Shown in pieces: positions 11,040 through 21,956 of a stretch of DNA of 64,000 nucleotides. The notes beneath the pieces were generated by a model. That model was not told the origin of the DNA and made no database searches. It worked only from the letters and a program-made list of their open reading frames with translations. Position 1 is the stretch's first letter. Each line of letters begins with the position of its first letter. The DNA is from Arion vulgaris (Eukaryota; Mollusca; Gastropoda; Stylommatophora; Arionidae), in contig CM036755.1 of the NCBI GenBank assembly GCA_020796225.1, positions 9,676,994 through 9,740,993 of the forward strand, given 5' to 3'. The position numbers and the translations under genes are program-made.

Positions 11040-11430
11040 TCTCGCAATGCCTTTCGGTTCATAGCAGCTTCCTCTGATATTGTAGCCAAGCGAACCTATC
11101 TATCAGCTCTATTAAATAAGTTTAACCAAAGGACTACCTACCATTCAGAAGATAAAAATGACAGATAAATTACCTTACAAAAGAACGCCAGAGTTAGCAT
11201 TTATCATACACCGAATATAAGCATATAAGCGCCGACTGTCACAAACCAAGTACATGTAGTTAGGACGTGAACTAGTCCTTTCCAGGGAGAGAGCCGATTA
11301 AGCCATGACCACTTTGTATAAAAAAAAACCAGAGCGCTTCCTATGCCAGAGTGCTGGCTTTAAAGTTTCAATTAGCGGTAATATCCTTGAGTATTGTTAA
11401 TCAATATTTTTATTTTATGTTTTTATGGTC
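11040..11430. other. No recognised feature
   Basis: Mixed-composition sequence with no exon, SINE or array seen. Confidence 0.35.
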
Positions 11431-11435
11431 CATGG

Positions 11436-11574
11436 ACATGCAGAGTGAGAAGTGTGTTTAATCAGCGAGCCACATGAACCATCAGTATGCATACTTTTCG
11501 ATATCTGTTGGGGAGACTGAGCACCTAAAGAACTGCCCGGAGTGCAATGACGTCAGTTTAGTAACCAATAACCA
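11436..11574 (+). mobile_element. RNase-H LINE 3' end fragment
   Basis: Contains gtgtttaatcagcgagccac, tatgcatacttttcgatatc and aataacc-rich 3' tail sequence. It matches the 3' end of the LINE at 58,985-59,330, which encodes an RNase H domain. Confidence 0.78.
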
Positions 11575-11579
11575 CTAAC

Positions 11580-11840
11580 TGAAATTCAATTATTTATAAT
11601 GTCTGGGCTCTGGAGGACTAGTCTAGTCCTACTAGTCAAGTGACGGCACCAACTCATTGAGTCTTTGGAGATCTATCCTTGATCTGGATGAGAATCGAGC
11701 TATATTATCTGAAAACCATAACTGCAGTGTTTAAGATTCATTCCCTGGGCAGATGACGCTCATCAGACCGGAAGTGCAGGTCGTCTACGTGTCGCTGCCC
11801 TGACAGACAATAGCAACCTGCTGCCTTGTGGGTTTTGGCT
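11580..11840. other. No recognised feature
   Basis: No supported exon or repeat was recognised here. Confidence 0.3.
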
Positions 11841-12262
11841 GGGGACAGCAAAGGCTAACGGAGAGCGAACCCAGTAAACGCTGGTTTTTTGGGTTTTTCC
11901 GATCCAAAAGCACTTGAGCTTTTCAGCTCTTCGGCTCGGTGCCATGGACATCGTAACCCTTCGGTTCGGTGCCACGAACACCGTAAATCTGGGGAATCTG
12001 TGGCTTTTTCTGCCATCCCGCGGAATTGAACCCGCATACACACAGGGATAGTCACCTTTAGTCCAACGCGCTACGAACACACTGGGCAGACGGGCGTAAA
12101 CGCTAGTTGAAACCGAATACACCACCGAAAGATAAGCATTTGAGTTCCAATTGGTACTGAAGGCTGTGCACGTACATCCCGTTCTGATGTTTGGCTGTTT
12201 ATATATCACAATAGAATGATAAAAATGGCCTAAGAACGATCGCGAGAGAGAGAGAGAGAGAT
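11840..12262 (+). mobile_element. SINE-E fragment, interrupted by SINE-B
   Basis: SINE-E sequence (aaggctaacggagagcgaac) stops at 11,884 and resumes after 12,097. It ends in the typical (GA)n tail at 12,241-12,262. Confidence 0.72.
11885..12096 (-). mobile_element. SINE-B nested in SINE-E
   Basis: A reverse SINE-B: gatccaaaagcacttgagc, ggaattgaacccgcata (B box) and the head to cactgggcagacgggcg. TAAACGCTGG/TAAACGCTAG is duplicated at 11875-11884 and 12097-12106. Confidence 0.87.
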
Positions 12263-12269
12263 CCATTCC

Positions 12270-12590
12270 TTGCTCTGTTCGAAAACCCTCCTGTATTATC
12301 TGAGCCATCAGTTCATTTTGTTTAGAACTAGCACTTCTCTATTTGAGAACCCTTGCATTGTTTAAGATCCAATAATATAATCACTATTATATTGTACTGC
12401 TGTCTGTACTATGTCTTTGTCAACCCCACAAACAGTTCGATGTCCAAGTACTAACAAGTTATAGCAACAACTTACAATACAGATGTTACTATTGTACAAT
12501 GCTTTGTTTATGATACGTCTGTATTGAAGAGTAGAACAAGTAAGTACAAGAACCATTTTTAATAACTAAAGATATATTGATTTCTTTACG
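12270..12590. other. AT-rich, no gene recognised
   Basis: Nothing is supported in this stretch. Confidence 0.35.
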
Positions 12591-12597
12591 TCTGTGA

Positions 12598-12763
12598 CAG
12601 TGGCGGCTCGTCATTAAGAGCCAGTGGGGTCGGGTCCCACAAAAATAAGGTGTAACAGTATTTATTATTTTATACATTAAAATATATCCTAACCGAAACC
12701 ATAATTTTTCTGAAAATATCTGTCTGGCCCCATTAAAACAAAAATGATCACGAGCCGCCACTG
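12598..12763 (+). mobile_element. hAT-like MITE (family F)
   Basis: A 166-bp element with CAGTGGCGGCTCGTCATTAA at one end and ATCACGAGCCGCCACTG at the other. The 8-bp flanks are GTCTGTGA (12590-12597) and GTCTGTGG (12764-12771). Confidence 0.88.
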
Positions 12764-13165
12764 GTCTGTGGTATAGCGCTTGTGAGCTCGTGCATAACCC
12801 TAGAATACCTGATTCAAACTAAGCAGCGCTCATTTTGAAAACAAATTTGTTCCGTGGATTTTCATTAACCGTAAAAATAGACCCATCGTTCAGAAAGCAA
12901 TGGCAAACTACTGAACATATAAGTCCTGCCTAGAAATTCAACACTTATTTACTGTGGTTCAGTGGCGGCTCGTGGTCGGTTTTCTTGGTGGGGCCAGACA
13001 CAAATTTTCGGAAAAATCATGTTTTTTTAGTATTTACTATTATTTGCCTATTCCGGGAAGTTATTCTTCCTTTCGATTATTGGTGGGGCCGAGCCCACTG
13101 GCCTTCAATGACGAGCCGCCCCTGATGGGATTAATGGCGCCGTCCTGAGCAGGTTATGCTACGAT
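12764..13165 (+). mobile_element. SINE-M, interrupted by a MITE
   Basis: The SINE-M body (cccatcgttcagaaagcaat, tttactgtggtt) runs to 12,959 and its 3' end (cgtcctgagcaggttatg) resumes after 13,125. Confidence 0.68.
12960..13124 (+). mobile_element. hAT-like MITE, subfamily 2
   Basis: Same termini as family F (CAGTGGCGGCTCGT; ACGAGCCGCCCCTG) but a different interior (tatttactattatttgcc). It matches, inverted, the copy at 45,471. Its target duplication is not clear. Confidence 0.78.
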
Positions 13166-13289
13166 TTGTCAAAGTATATTGGGTAATAAGGAGTAAAGCG
13201 CGTATTGTTCATTGACTGTCGTCGGCACACAATGAGTGATGTGGCTGCCAACATCATGATGGCTGCCTTCACTTCCCAGTGCTTTTTCC

Positions 13290-13464
13290 TGGTTTTAAAG
13301 GGTTTTAAAGCCGAAGGATTGACTTCATTGCACCGGGTTTACCCCATATGGCTCGGTCCCTCTCCGCTGAAGTGGCACGCCAACTGCCGAGAGTATTGCA
13401 CAAAGCACGAGCTCCGTAGCTCCAGCAACAATCTTAGAGTCTCTGGAAAACGACACCCGTGAAC
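13290..13464 (-). mobile_element. SINE-A, 5'-truncated
   Basis: A reverse copy from the ggttttaaagggttttaaag 3' end to ctctggaaaacg; the tRNA-like head is missing. The host reads tttttcctg and tttttccctg on the two sides, a likely target duplication. Confidence 0.82.
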
Positions 13465-13511
13465 AGTTTTTCCCTGTACTCAATTGAGGCTGGGTTGACC
13501 TGAGAGCCGTT

Positions 13512-16500
13512 CATCATCATCACCTTTCAACTCCCATCGGAGCACATGTCTTCAACAAACTTCTTCCATCTCTTCCTCTCTCTTGCCATCCCTTCCAATT
13601 CTTTCCATGTTTGCCTATCCTCTTTATATCCGCCTCCAGCTCTCTTCTCCAGGTCTGCCTAGGCCTTCCCTACTCCTCTTTCCCTGGGGTTCCAAACAAC
13701 GCCTGTCTTGCGATGATTCCGGTCGGTCTTCTCAATGTATGTCCTATCCATCGCCAGCGTCTCTTCCTGGGCTCTCTCCACTGGTTTCTGCTTTGTTCTC
13801 TCCCTGAGTTCCTCGTTTGTAATCTTATCATTCCATCTCAATCCCTCTATCCTACGTAAACATCCATTTACGAAGGTCTGCAGTTTTCTGATAGTTTCCT
13901 TTGTGGTCTTCCATGTTTCAGAGCCATAGAACAGCACTGACTTCACATTTGACTGGAAAATTCTCAATTTTGTGTGTGTTTTGATCTCCCTTGCCTTCCA
14001 TATCTTACTCAATGCAATAAAGTTCCTCTTGCTTTTTGTATTCTTATCTTAACATCTTTGTTTGTTCCTCCTTCTGTGTCTATGTTGCTTCCAAGGTATG
14101 TGTATGATTCTACATCCTGCAGTGCTGTTTCCTCCAGCATAATCTGGTTTACATTTGCAGCATTTATTCTCATGACCTTGGTCTTCCCCTGTGTATTTTC
14201 AAACCTAGCTGCTGAGACTTATTATTTAGGTTATTCATTTTGTCTTTAATCTGTGCGTGGTTGTGAGACAGCAAAGCCAGATCGTCTGCAAAATCCAGGT
14301 CCTCCAGTTGTTTCACCAGTGTCCATTGTATTCCCCTCTGTTATCCGTTGTTGATTTCATGATCCATCTATGGCCAGCAAGAACAGGAATGGTGATAACA
14401 AGCATCCCTGCCTCACCCTGTTCTTATCTCAAAGATTCCGTCAGTTGGCCCTCGTGTATGACTCTGCATTTCATTCCTTCATACGTTTTCTTTATTAGGT
14501 TTGCAATCTTGGGTGGAACTCCATAGTGTATTAATAGTTTCCACAATGATTCCCTATCCAGACTATGAAACGCCTTTTCATAATCCACAAAACCTATGTA
14601 TAGTGGCGAGTTCCACTCCAAGCTTTGCTCCACTATAATGCGCAGTGTAGCTATCTGGTCTGTGCAGGATCTATTCCCACGGAACCCTGCTTGTTCTTCT
14701 CTCAGTTGTTTATCTATGGCTTCTTTAAGTCTATCAAGTATAATCCTGTTTAATACTTTGTCTGGCACTGATAGTAGCATTATCCCTCTATAGTTCGTAC
14801 ATTCTTGCATGTCTCCTTCTTTAGCAGTTTTACCAAGTGACTTTCTTTCCACTCTACTGGTATCTCTTCTCTCTCCCATATCTTCCCTAGTAATTTGTAT
14901 AGTAGCTCTGTTGAGGTATCTTTATCTGCCTTGATGGCCTTTGCTGGAATGTTGTCTGGCCCTGCTGCTTTCCTATCCTTTAAATTTTCTATCGCCTTCA
15001 TTATTTCTTCTTTACTTGGTCTTTCACAATTAATTTGTAGCTCCTCTTCAGCTGGCTCTATTTCCGTGGGACCTGCAGGTTTTGGCATATTAAGCAGTTC
15101 TTCAAAATGTTCTTTCCATCTCTCCATTTGTTCTTTAGTGTTGCTAACTACTTTGCCTCTCTTGTCTTTTATAAGGCCACTTGATTGTTTGTATTTTCCT
15201 GTTAACTTCCTTGTGATGTTATACAGGTCCTCATTTTTCCTTTTCTGCTGCTTCTTCTGCTTCTCCTGCCAACTCCTCTATATATTTTATGTTATCCCTT
15301 CTTATGTTTTGTTTAACTTTGTTGTTGGCTTCCCCATATACCTTGCGGGCTTTAGCTTTAGCACCTCTAGTTTTGCATCTGTTTAGATCCGCTTTCCTGC
15401 TTTTTCTTTCTTTGATCAGACTAAGGGTATCTGTTGTTATCCAATCTTTGTTTTTCCACTCCTTATCTCCCAAAACCTCTGAGCATGTATCCTTCCATAT
15501 ATTTTTATCTGTTGCCAATGTTCCTCAATATTCATATCGTCTACCAGCTGTTCCAATGCTTGGTACTTGTTTGATACTACGACTGCAAATCTGTCTCTTA
15601 CTTCCTGGTTCCTAAGCTCTTCTACTTTGAACTGCTTGCTATAATTTGGGTTTGTTGAATATCTTTTAAGTTTCAGCCTGATTTTACTTAACAGGAGGTG
15701 GTGATCCGATGCCACGTCTGCACCTCTGCACACTTTAACGTCTTGTAATGATGTTCTAAATTTCTTATCAATACATATGTGGTCTATCTGGTTAGCTGTT
15801 ATGTGGTCTGGTGATATCCATGTGGCCTTGTGTACTCTCTTATGCTGAAATATGCTGCCGCCTATGATTAACTGGTTTGAGGCACAAAATTTTGCGAACA
15901 TTTCCCCATTCTAATTCATTCTACCCAGCCCATGATTTCCCATGGTCTCTTCGAAACTGCTATTGTCGTCTCCTATCTTTGCATTTAAGTCCCCCATCAA
16001 AATTATAATATCCTTTTTCTCTTCCTGTCCATAATACTTTGTACTTTGGTATAAAACCTCTCTTTAGCTACTTGTTCCTGATCGTTAGTTGGCGCGTAGC
16101 ATTGGATGACCTTTAGGTTAATTTTCTTTAGTTCTAAATGTTGCTGTTATTATTCTGGGCCCGATTGTTTTCCATTCTATTAATGCTTTTGTGCTTCTCT
16201 GGACAGCATGAGGGCAACTCCTTTACTATGGTGTGTGCTCTCTTCTTCTTTTTGCCCTGAGAACAGCATTATTTCGCCTGTGTAGTTTAATTTTGTCTAT
16301 TCCTTTCCATCTTGTCTCCGAGACTCCCAGAATGTCTATCGTGTAGTTTTTCATCTCTGTCCGAGCTGGCCGTTTTTCCTGCTCCAACAACGTTCTCACG
16401 TTCCAGCAACCAATTCTGGCTATTTTCCGACAGGAAAGAAGGTAGTCCGCATCCCCGGATCCTTGCGGCTTTCCCGGTGATACGTCATTTGCCCCCTGTT

Positions 16501-16800
16501 GGGGACCTACCCTGGTTCGGATGGTTGAGTTGAGTTATTCCATATTGTTGTACTATCCATGTTTGTTGAAGTTTTTATGGCTTATTTTTTCTACAGGGTG
16601 AGGTAGCCAGCCCCACCTCAACCCTCCTTAGTCGCCTCTTACGACATGCCTGGCAGGTAGACATTGCTGCATATTCTTTCCTCCCCTGTGGGCCCCGGCA
16701 GCACTCGGGCGGATCCTACCTAGTCGCCTCTACGACATGCCTTGTAGGGCGCAGTGTTGCAATTCTTTGCTTCCTTGCGGCCCTGGCAACATACGGGCGC
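13512..16800 (-). mobile_element. Full-length RTE-like non-LTR retrotransposon (LINE-4f)
   Basis: This 3,289-bp insertion is bounded by the exact 11-bp duplication TGAGAGCCGTT (13501-13511 and 16801-16811). Read on the minus strand, the 5' UTR (16,800-16,600) holds two tandem copies of the SINE-C/D/E core. The endonuclease N-terminus follows (ARIGCWNVRTLLEQEKR, ILGVSETRWKGIDKI). A middle region reads VDYEKAFHSLDRESLW and GVPPKIANLIKKTYEGMKC (reverse transcriptase), and the C-terminal tail YGSETWKTTKETIRKLQTFV. The 3' end is a short ATG-rich tail. Size and order fit RTE-like elements. Frameshifts and stops break the frame, so it is dead. Clade assignment was not tested by phylogeny. Confidence 0.88.
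16600..16800 (-). promoter_or_regulatory. Dimeric 5' UTR module of LINE-4f (structured core)
   Basis: Two tandem monomers lie at about 16,713-16,800 and 16,600-16,712. Each pairs a head stem around a GC-rich hairpin: TGTTGC/GCAACA at 16,755-16,760 and 16,786-16,791, then TGCTGC/GCAGCA at 16,665-16,670 and 16,698-16,703. Monomer 1 also has CCTAC/GTAGG (16,715-16,719; 16,744-16,748) around GTCG/CGAC. The equivalent SINE-C stem is GTGGT/ACCAC. A promoter, ribozyme or replication role is inferred, not shown. Confidence 0.6.
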
Positions 16801-16961
16801 TGAGAGCCGTTACTGTAGGAAATATATTACAGGCCCACTTTGGAATTGAACGCGGACCAAGCACCTAAGAATGCGAGTTCACTAACAACTACGCTACTGC
16901 CGCTCTCTATCTACTACAGACTAACATATATTCCAAAACATCTTTCAAATTAGTGCCCGTC

Positions 16962-17212
16962 TGGTGCCGGGGCCCGCAAGAGCAGCAAAGAATAACACCA
17001 CTGCTACCTACAAGGCATGTCGTAAAAGGCGTCGGATGTAGGGACCTAGGGAAGCTACCCTAGTAAATAAATAGCGTCTCAGAAATCGAATGTACTGGCC
17101 TACTTGTAGGCGCAAAACTGGTACAACGTATATCGCTCTTAGGCTCAGATCACATACAATTCACACAGAGTGGTTAACAGGGGGTAAGTGTGAAGCATTT
17201 GAAGAAGAAGTT
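16962..17212 (+). mobile_element. SINE-C
   Basis: Head ctggtgccggggcccgcaag, core ggcatgtcgtaaaaggcg, 3' end agcatttgaagaagaag. It is 5' complete and lies just beyond the SINE-G remnant. Confidence 0.85.
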
Positions 17213-17595
17213 CGAATGATATTCTTTATGTATGTGACCTAACAAAATATGTTATAATAACTTTCAAATGTTATGCACAATATAGATGGAGACTGCAGTA
17301 AAACTATGTAGAATGGCGAAACACGTAATACATACGTTATGCACCCCAGCATTATTTCTTTATATCATCATTAATTTTTAGGCTCGATCGAACTTATTAG
17401 TGCCGTAAAGTCACACAGAAAAGTATAATGCGTATAATTAAAGCAAGAGGAAGACTACGCAAAGATGAAGGATGGCATCAAGAACAGCATACAAAAATTA
17501 ATATCAGCTCGAAAGTGCCTTAAAACAAGCACATACAAGATCATCCCCCAACACTTCTATAAAGAGGTAAATGGTGGAAGAAAAAGAAGGAGAAG
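17213..17595. other. No recognised feature
   Basis: A weak basic open frame begins at 17,465 but merges into the tandem array and lacks support. Confidence 0.35.
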
Positions 17596-17599
17596 AACT

Positions 17600-17865
17600 T
17601 ATTGTTTGATTCTACACGATGTGTGCTGTGTTGGATTCTACACGATGTGTGCTGTGTTTGATTCTACACGATGTGTGCTGTGTTTGATTCTACACGATGT
17701 GTGATGTGTGTGATTCTACACGATGTGTGATGTGTTTGATTCTACACGATGTGTGCTGTGTTTGATTCTACACGTGTGTGCTGTGTGTGATTCTACACGA
17801 TGTGTGCTGTGTTTGATTCTACACGATGTGTGATGTGTTTGATTCTACACGATGTGTGCTGTGTG
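17600..17865. repeat. 26-bp minisatellite (~10 copies)
   Basis: The unit is gattctacacgatgtgtg plus ctgtgttt, with small indels and a g/a variant (gtgatgtg). A cgaaacgttgctgtg segment follows at about 17,918; a similar one lies near 35,490. Confidence 0.92.
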
Positions 17866-17984
17866 TAGTGAATATCTACTTCTCTTGTATCATTTCTCGA
17901 TAAAGGCCTTTGGTCGAAACGTTGCTGTGTATTGTTATTATTTTTGTATTTTGTAACACTACAGTATTTTATTTTTATGCGTTT

Positions 17985-18440
17985 TTCTATAGTTTCTTTA
18001 GATGAGCATTGGCTCATAAATAACATCCAGTCCGGGAAGATGAAATATGTTGACCACTTTAAACGTCACATTAGTTTGGAGAGAACGGTAATAGATGGCA
18101 TGGTTCCTGGAGTATGAGGCGGGAGACGACCAGGACGAAGGTGGCAGTAAGACATTAAAGAAACTTTGAACATGACGATGGGGCAGTGGCGGCTCGTCAT
18201 TAAGGGCCAGAAAGACCAGGCCCCACCAAAAAAAATGTGTAACGTGTATTTATTATTTAATAAGTTAAAATATAACCTAACCCAAAGAAATGAATTTTCC
18301 CGAAAATTTGTGTCGTCCCACCAACAAAAGCGATCATGAGCGCCACTGCGCTGGAGGTTGCGGAGAAATTTGTTAGAGACAGAGAGTTTTAAAGCGGCTG
18401 TGATGAAAGCAATGTTCCCAAAGGACATGCTACTACTGAA
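17985..18440 (+). mobile_element. LINE-2f C-terminal fragment, split by a MITE
   Basis: Plus-strand sequence matches the 55-kb copy: ENWLINN-like (cattggctcataaataac), GRRRPGRRWQ-like (gggagacgaccaggacgaag) and NMTMGQ-like (aacatgacgatggggcag). It is interrupted at 18,184-18,348. Confidence 0.7.
18184..18348 (+). mobile_element. hAT-like MITE (family F)
   Basis: Left end CAGTGGCGGCTCGTCATTAA; right end ATCATGAGCGCCACTG (one base lost). The interior tataacctaacccaaag matches other copies. The duplication is not readable. Confidence 0.8.
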
Positions 18441-18865
18441 AACTTTATATAACTAATATTATGTTCCGCAAGGGACATGCTACTACTGAAAACTTTATAT
18501 AACTAATATTATGTTCCGCAAGGGACATGCTACTACTGAAAACTTTATATAACTAATATTATGTTCCGCAAGGGACATGCTACTACTGAAAACTTTATAT
18601 AACTAATATTATGTTCCGCAAGGGACATGCTACTACTGAAAACTTTATATAACTAATATTATGTTCCGCAAGGACATCTACTACTGAATACTTTATATAA
18701 CTAATATTATGTTCCGCAAGGGACATGCTACTACTGAAAACTTTATATAACTTAATATTATGTTCCGCAAAGGACATGCTACTACTGAAAACTTTATGTA
18801 ACTAATATTACGTTCCTAAGGGACATACTTACTGAAAACTTTATATAACTAATATTATACGGTGA
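18405..18865. repeat. 50-bp minisatellite (~9 copies)
   Basis: Units start atgttccgcaagggacatgc and end tatataactaatatt. Five units are near identical, and the flanking units degenerate. The array begins where the LINE-2f fragment ends. Confidence 0.93.
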
Positions 18866-19145
18866 ATCTACTGAATAGACCATTTTAAAGTTAAATTAGT
18901 TATCATTACGTATACTAGGAGTTAAAATAAAACATTATGGCACGAGAAAAGGCTTGCCGGAAAATTGGTTCTGCCCGGACGGTTTATTATATGGCGAGTC
19001 GTACTATACTAGTTAATCGATTTTATTTCCCCCAATCATACATCTATATTTGTTTCTCTTTCAGTGCCACTATTGCTGGTTTCATTATCATATTGCATCC
19101 TAGTCACATCTATTCTGTTCATATCAGGCAAGTATTCTACGTTAT
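18866..19145. other. No recognised feature
   Basis: AT-rich sequence; a 73-codon frame from 18,937 has no domain or splice support. Confidence 0.35.
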
Positions 19146-19149
19146 CTTT

Positions 19150-20045
19150 GTATTTTAGTTCAACACTCACTTCTATTCTATAATCTACTTCATTTCACGT
19201 GTGTAATCCATTTTACTTCACTTCTATAATATACTTCACTTCTGTAATCTACTTCACTTCACTTCTGTAATCTACTTAACTTCACTTCTGTAATCTACTT
19301 CACTTACCTTCTACTTCACTTCACTTCTATAATCTACTTCACTTCACTTCTATAATCTACTTCACTTAACTTCTACTTCACTTCACTTCTACTTCACTTC
19401 ACTTCTATAATCTACTTCACTTCACTTCTATAATCTACTTCACTTCTACTTCACTTCACTTCTATAATCTACTTCACTTCTATAATCTACTTCACTTCAC
19501 TTCTATAATCTACTTCACTTCACTTCTATAATCTACTTCACTTCTATAATCTACTTCACTTCACTTCTATAATATACTTCACTTCTATAATCTACTTCAC
19601 TTCTATAATCTACTTCACTTCTATAATATACTTCACTTCACTTCTGTAATCTACTTCACTTACTCTGTAATCTACTTAACTTCACTTCTGTAATCTACTT
19701 CACTTAACTTCTACTTCACTTCACTTCACTTCTATAATCTACTTCACTTCACTTCTATAATCGACTTCACTTCACTTCTATAATCTACTTCACTTCACTT
19801 CTATAATCTACTTCACTTCTATAATCTACTTCACTTCACTTCTATAATCTACTTCACTTCTATAATCTACTTCACTTCTATAATCTATTTCACTTAACTT
19901 ATACTTCACTTCACTTCTATAATCTACTTCACTTCACTTCTATAATCTACTTCACTTCTATAATCTTCTTCACTTCACTTCTGTAATCTACTTCACTTCA
20001 CTTCTATAATCTACTTCACTTTTATAATCTACTTCACTTCACTTC
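19150..20045. repeat. CT-rich ~23-bp minisatellite
   Basis: Imperfect units of cttcacttctataatctact, with sub-repeats of ACTTC and variable spacing, cover about 900 bp. Strand asymmetry is strong (pyrimidine-rich on this strand). Confidence 0.92.
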
Positions 20046-20074
20046 TTTTCTCTAATCTAGAGATTTCTAGTAAT

Positions 20075-20860
20075 GAGCTTTTTGTGTGCGCTTCGAAAAG
20101 TGTTTTCGCTGGCTTATGTTATCTTTGAGGTCCACCTTTTGCGTGAACGATTTTTGTATCCATTGTATCGGAGTAACATTGCTCTTTGAGGTACACTGTC
20201 TGTTGGTAATCATTGTATCGGAGTAACATTGCTCTTTGAGGTACACTGTCTGTTGGTAATCTGCTTATGTGGAAGAACCATTTAATTTGTTGTTTCTTGA
20301 TGAAGCTCAGTACTGATGTACCTCTGAAGTTGAAACGCTCGCCTGTATGGCAGGAAACAGAAAGGTAAGCAGGTCTTTATGCAAAATCAGAAGCACTATA
20401 CCAGGCGCTCTGACTAAGCCTGACTTCATAGCAGGCGGACGCAAAATAAAAAATAAGAATCATTGATGTTATACACATTTTTAAGAAGCACTGATGTTAT
20501 ATACATTTTTAAGAAGCATTGATGTTATATACATTTTTAAGAAGCATTGATGTTATATACATTTTTAAGAAGCATTGATGTTATATACATTTTTAAGAAG
20601 CATTGATGTTATATACATTTTTAAGAAGCATTGATGTTATATACATTTTTAAGAAGCACTGATGTTATATACATTTTTTCCTGACGTCTTCATTTCTAAA
20701 CCGGTATTTTCTTGTTACTCCCAACATTTTGTGAAGACACTTCTTCTCTGTGGTGACTAGTTTTCTTCTATCGTTTGATGTCAGTGTCCAGGTTTGGCAC
20801 TGATAGCAAAATGTGGGGAGAAAGATTGTGTTGAACATTGCGATGTACGAATGTTCATGA
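20075..20860 (-). mobile_element. LINE-5f fragment carrying two internal duplications
   Basis: It matches the copy at 48,442-48,700 in reverse (IMKQQIKCFGHISRLPTDS there). An exact 50-bp direct duplication lies at 20,161-20,210 and 20,211-20,260. A 28-bp array interrupts it at 20,455-20,690. A dispersed-repeat segment (cctctgaagttgaaacg) lies at about 20,320-20,450. Confidence 0.68.
20455..20690. repeat. 28-bp minisatellite (8 copies) inside a LINE
   Basis: The unit gatgttatatacatttttaa plus gaagcatt is nearly identical in all copies. LINE-5f sequence resumes immediately after (tttcctgacgtcttcatttc). Confidence 0.92.
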
Positions 20861-20879
20861 TGGGATCAAAGACGCAGTC

Positions 20880-21956
20880 ATAGGGACAACGTTGGGCCAG
20901 GTTTAGTGAGCTGGCACTAACAAGATCCTATCCCACCTACACGTGGTTAATCTAGAAACAGACAGAAGATTATGTCTGGTTAAGTGGGTAGGATCAGGAA
21001 AACTACAGATAGTGGTGGTAGTGCAAGCACGGAAACGTAATACAGGTCCAAAAACCTGAATAAAAGGTACGCATCTCCTGACCGATTGGAAAGCTGAATA
21101 ATAAAAACGAATTGTAAAACTGACAAGATACGGTCGTCAAGATTCACGCCCCTCTCGAAATAATGGTTGCACCAAATTTGCCAGCTCGCGGCATGAATCA
21201 TCCGAAAAGATGCAATGTGTCATGTCGACACAAGGGAAGATTACAGTAAACTCTGTATGAGAGGTGAAGTGTAGATGCATTCAATGGGTAAGGTTGGCCG
21301 AGCGCAAATGCTAAAGTTGCGTCCTAGTGCATAACGAAGCTCGCCCCTCCTCCCCAACCCAAACCGGAACAACAGGCCACGGCACTGTTGCACTAACAAT
21401 TAACATCCCCCGGAAGAACTAGGGTGAGTAATATTGACGAGCACAAAATTGTCAGTAGCATTGCTAGCGCCGAATGAAACGATTAACTAGAGTTATCTGT
21501 GTGCACCCCCAGACCAGCGTTTCCCTGGGACAGGGAAAATGCAGACATTGCAAATTGCCAAGTGCCGATACGCGCCCCGAAATGGCTGAGACTACTCCTT
21601 TTCATGAATAAACTCACCGTGGATAGAAAAGTAAGGCCGATAATGTAAAGGCTCGACTGGTACAAACTCAAGCATTGGAGAAGGCGATACTTGTCAGACT
21701 CCGATCATCCTACACAGAGTAAGATGACGTCCAAACACTATGGCTGAGATCATAAAAAGCTCAATTAAACAGTCAAAAATGAACGTTTGAGTGACAAGCA
21801 AATGTATCTCCAAAGACTGAGAAAGTTCCCTATCCAGAACGACCTCATATAGTCAGAAAGAGTGCATAGTGTAGACATACTCCTAGGCGAGGATCATAAA
21901 GCCCAAACATACTGTGAAAAATGATCGTTATAGAGCGATGAAAACACGAAGGAAAA
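20880..21956 (+). repeat. Unclassified dispersed repeat N, copy 1
   Basis: It is homologous over about 1 kb to 53,549-54,990. Shared blocks include gttggccgagcgcaaatgct, gtttccctgggacagggaaa and ctcaccgtggatagaaaagt. No coding frame is conserved between the copies. A SINE-C 3' half abuts the right end. Confidence 0.75.

Larger units (their letters stand above)
13150..16925 (-). mobile_element. SINE-G copy split by SINE-A and a full-length LINE
   Basis: Three pieces of one reverse SINE-G lie at 13,150-13,285 (cacacaatgagtgatgtgg), 13,466-13,511 (gaggctgggttgacctgaga) and 16,801-16,925 (gaattgaacgcggaccaag, gcgagttcactaac). The intact family member at 32,042-32,294 shows the same order without the insertions. 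Confidence 0.8.

Noticed and set aside
14895..15615. Plus-strand open frames of 108-163 codons with hydrophobic stretches
   Set aside because: They are antisense to the LINE reverse-transcriptase region.
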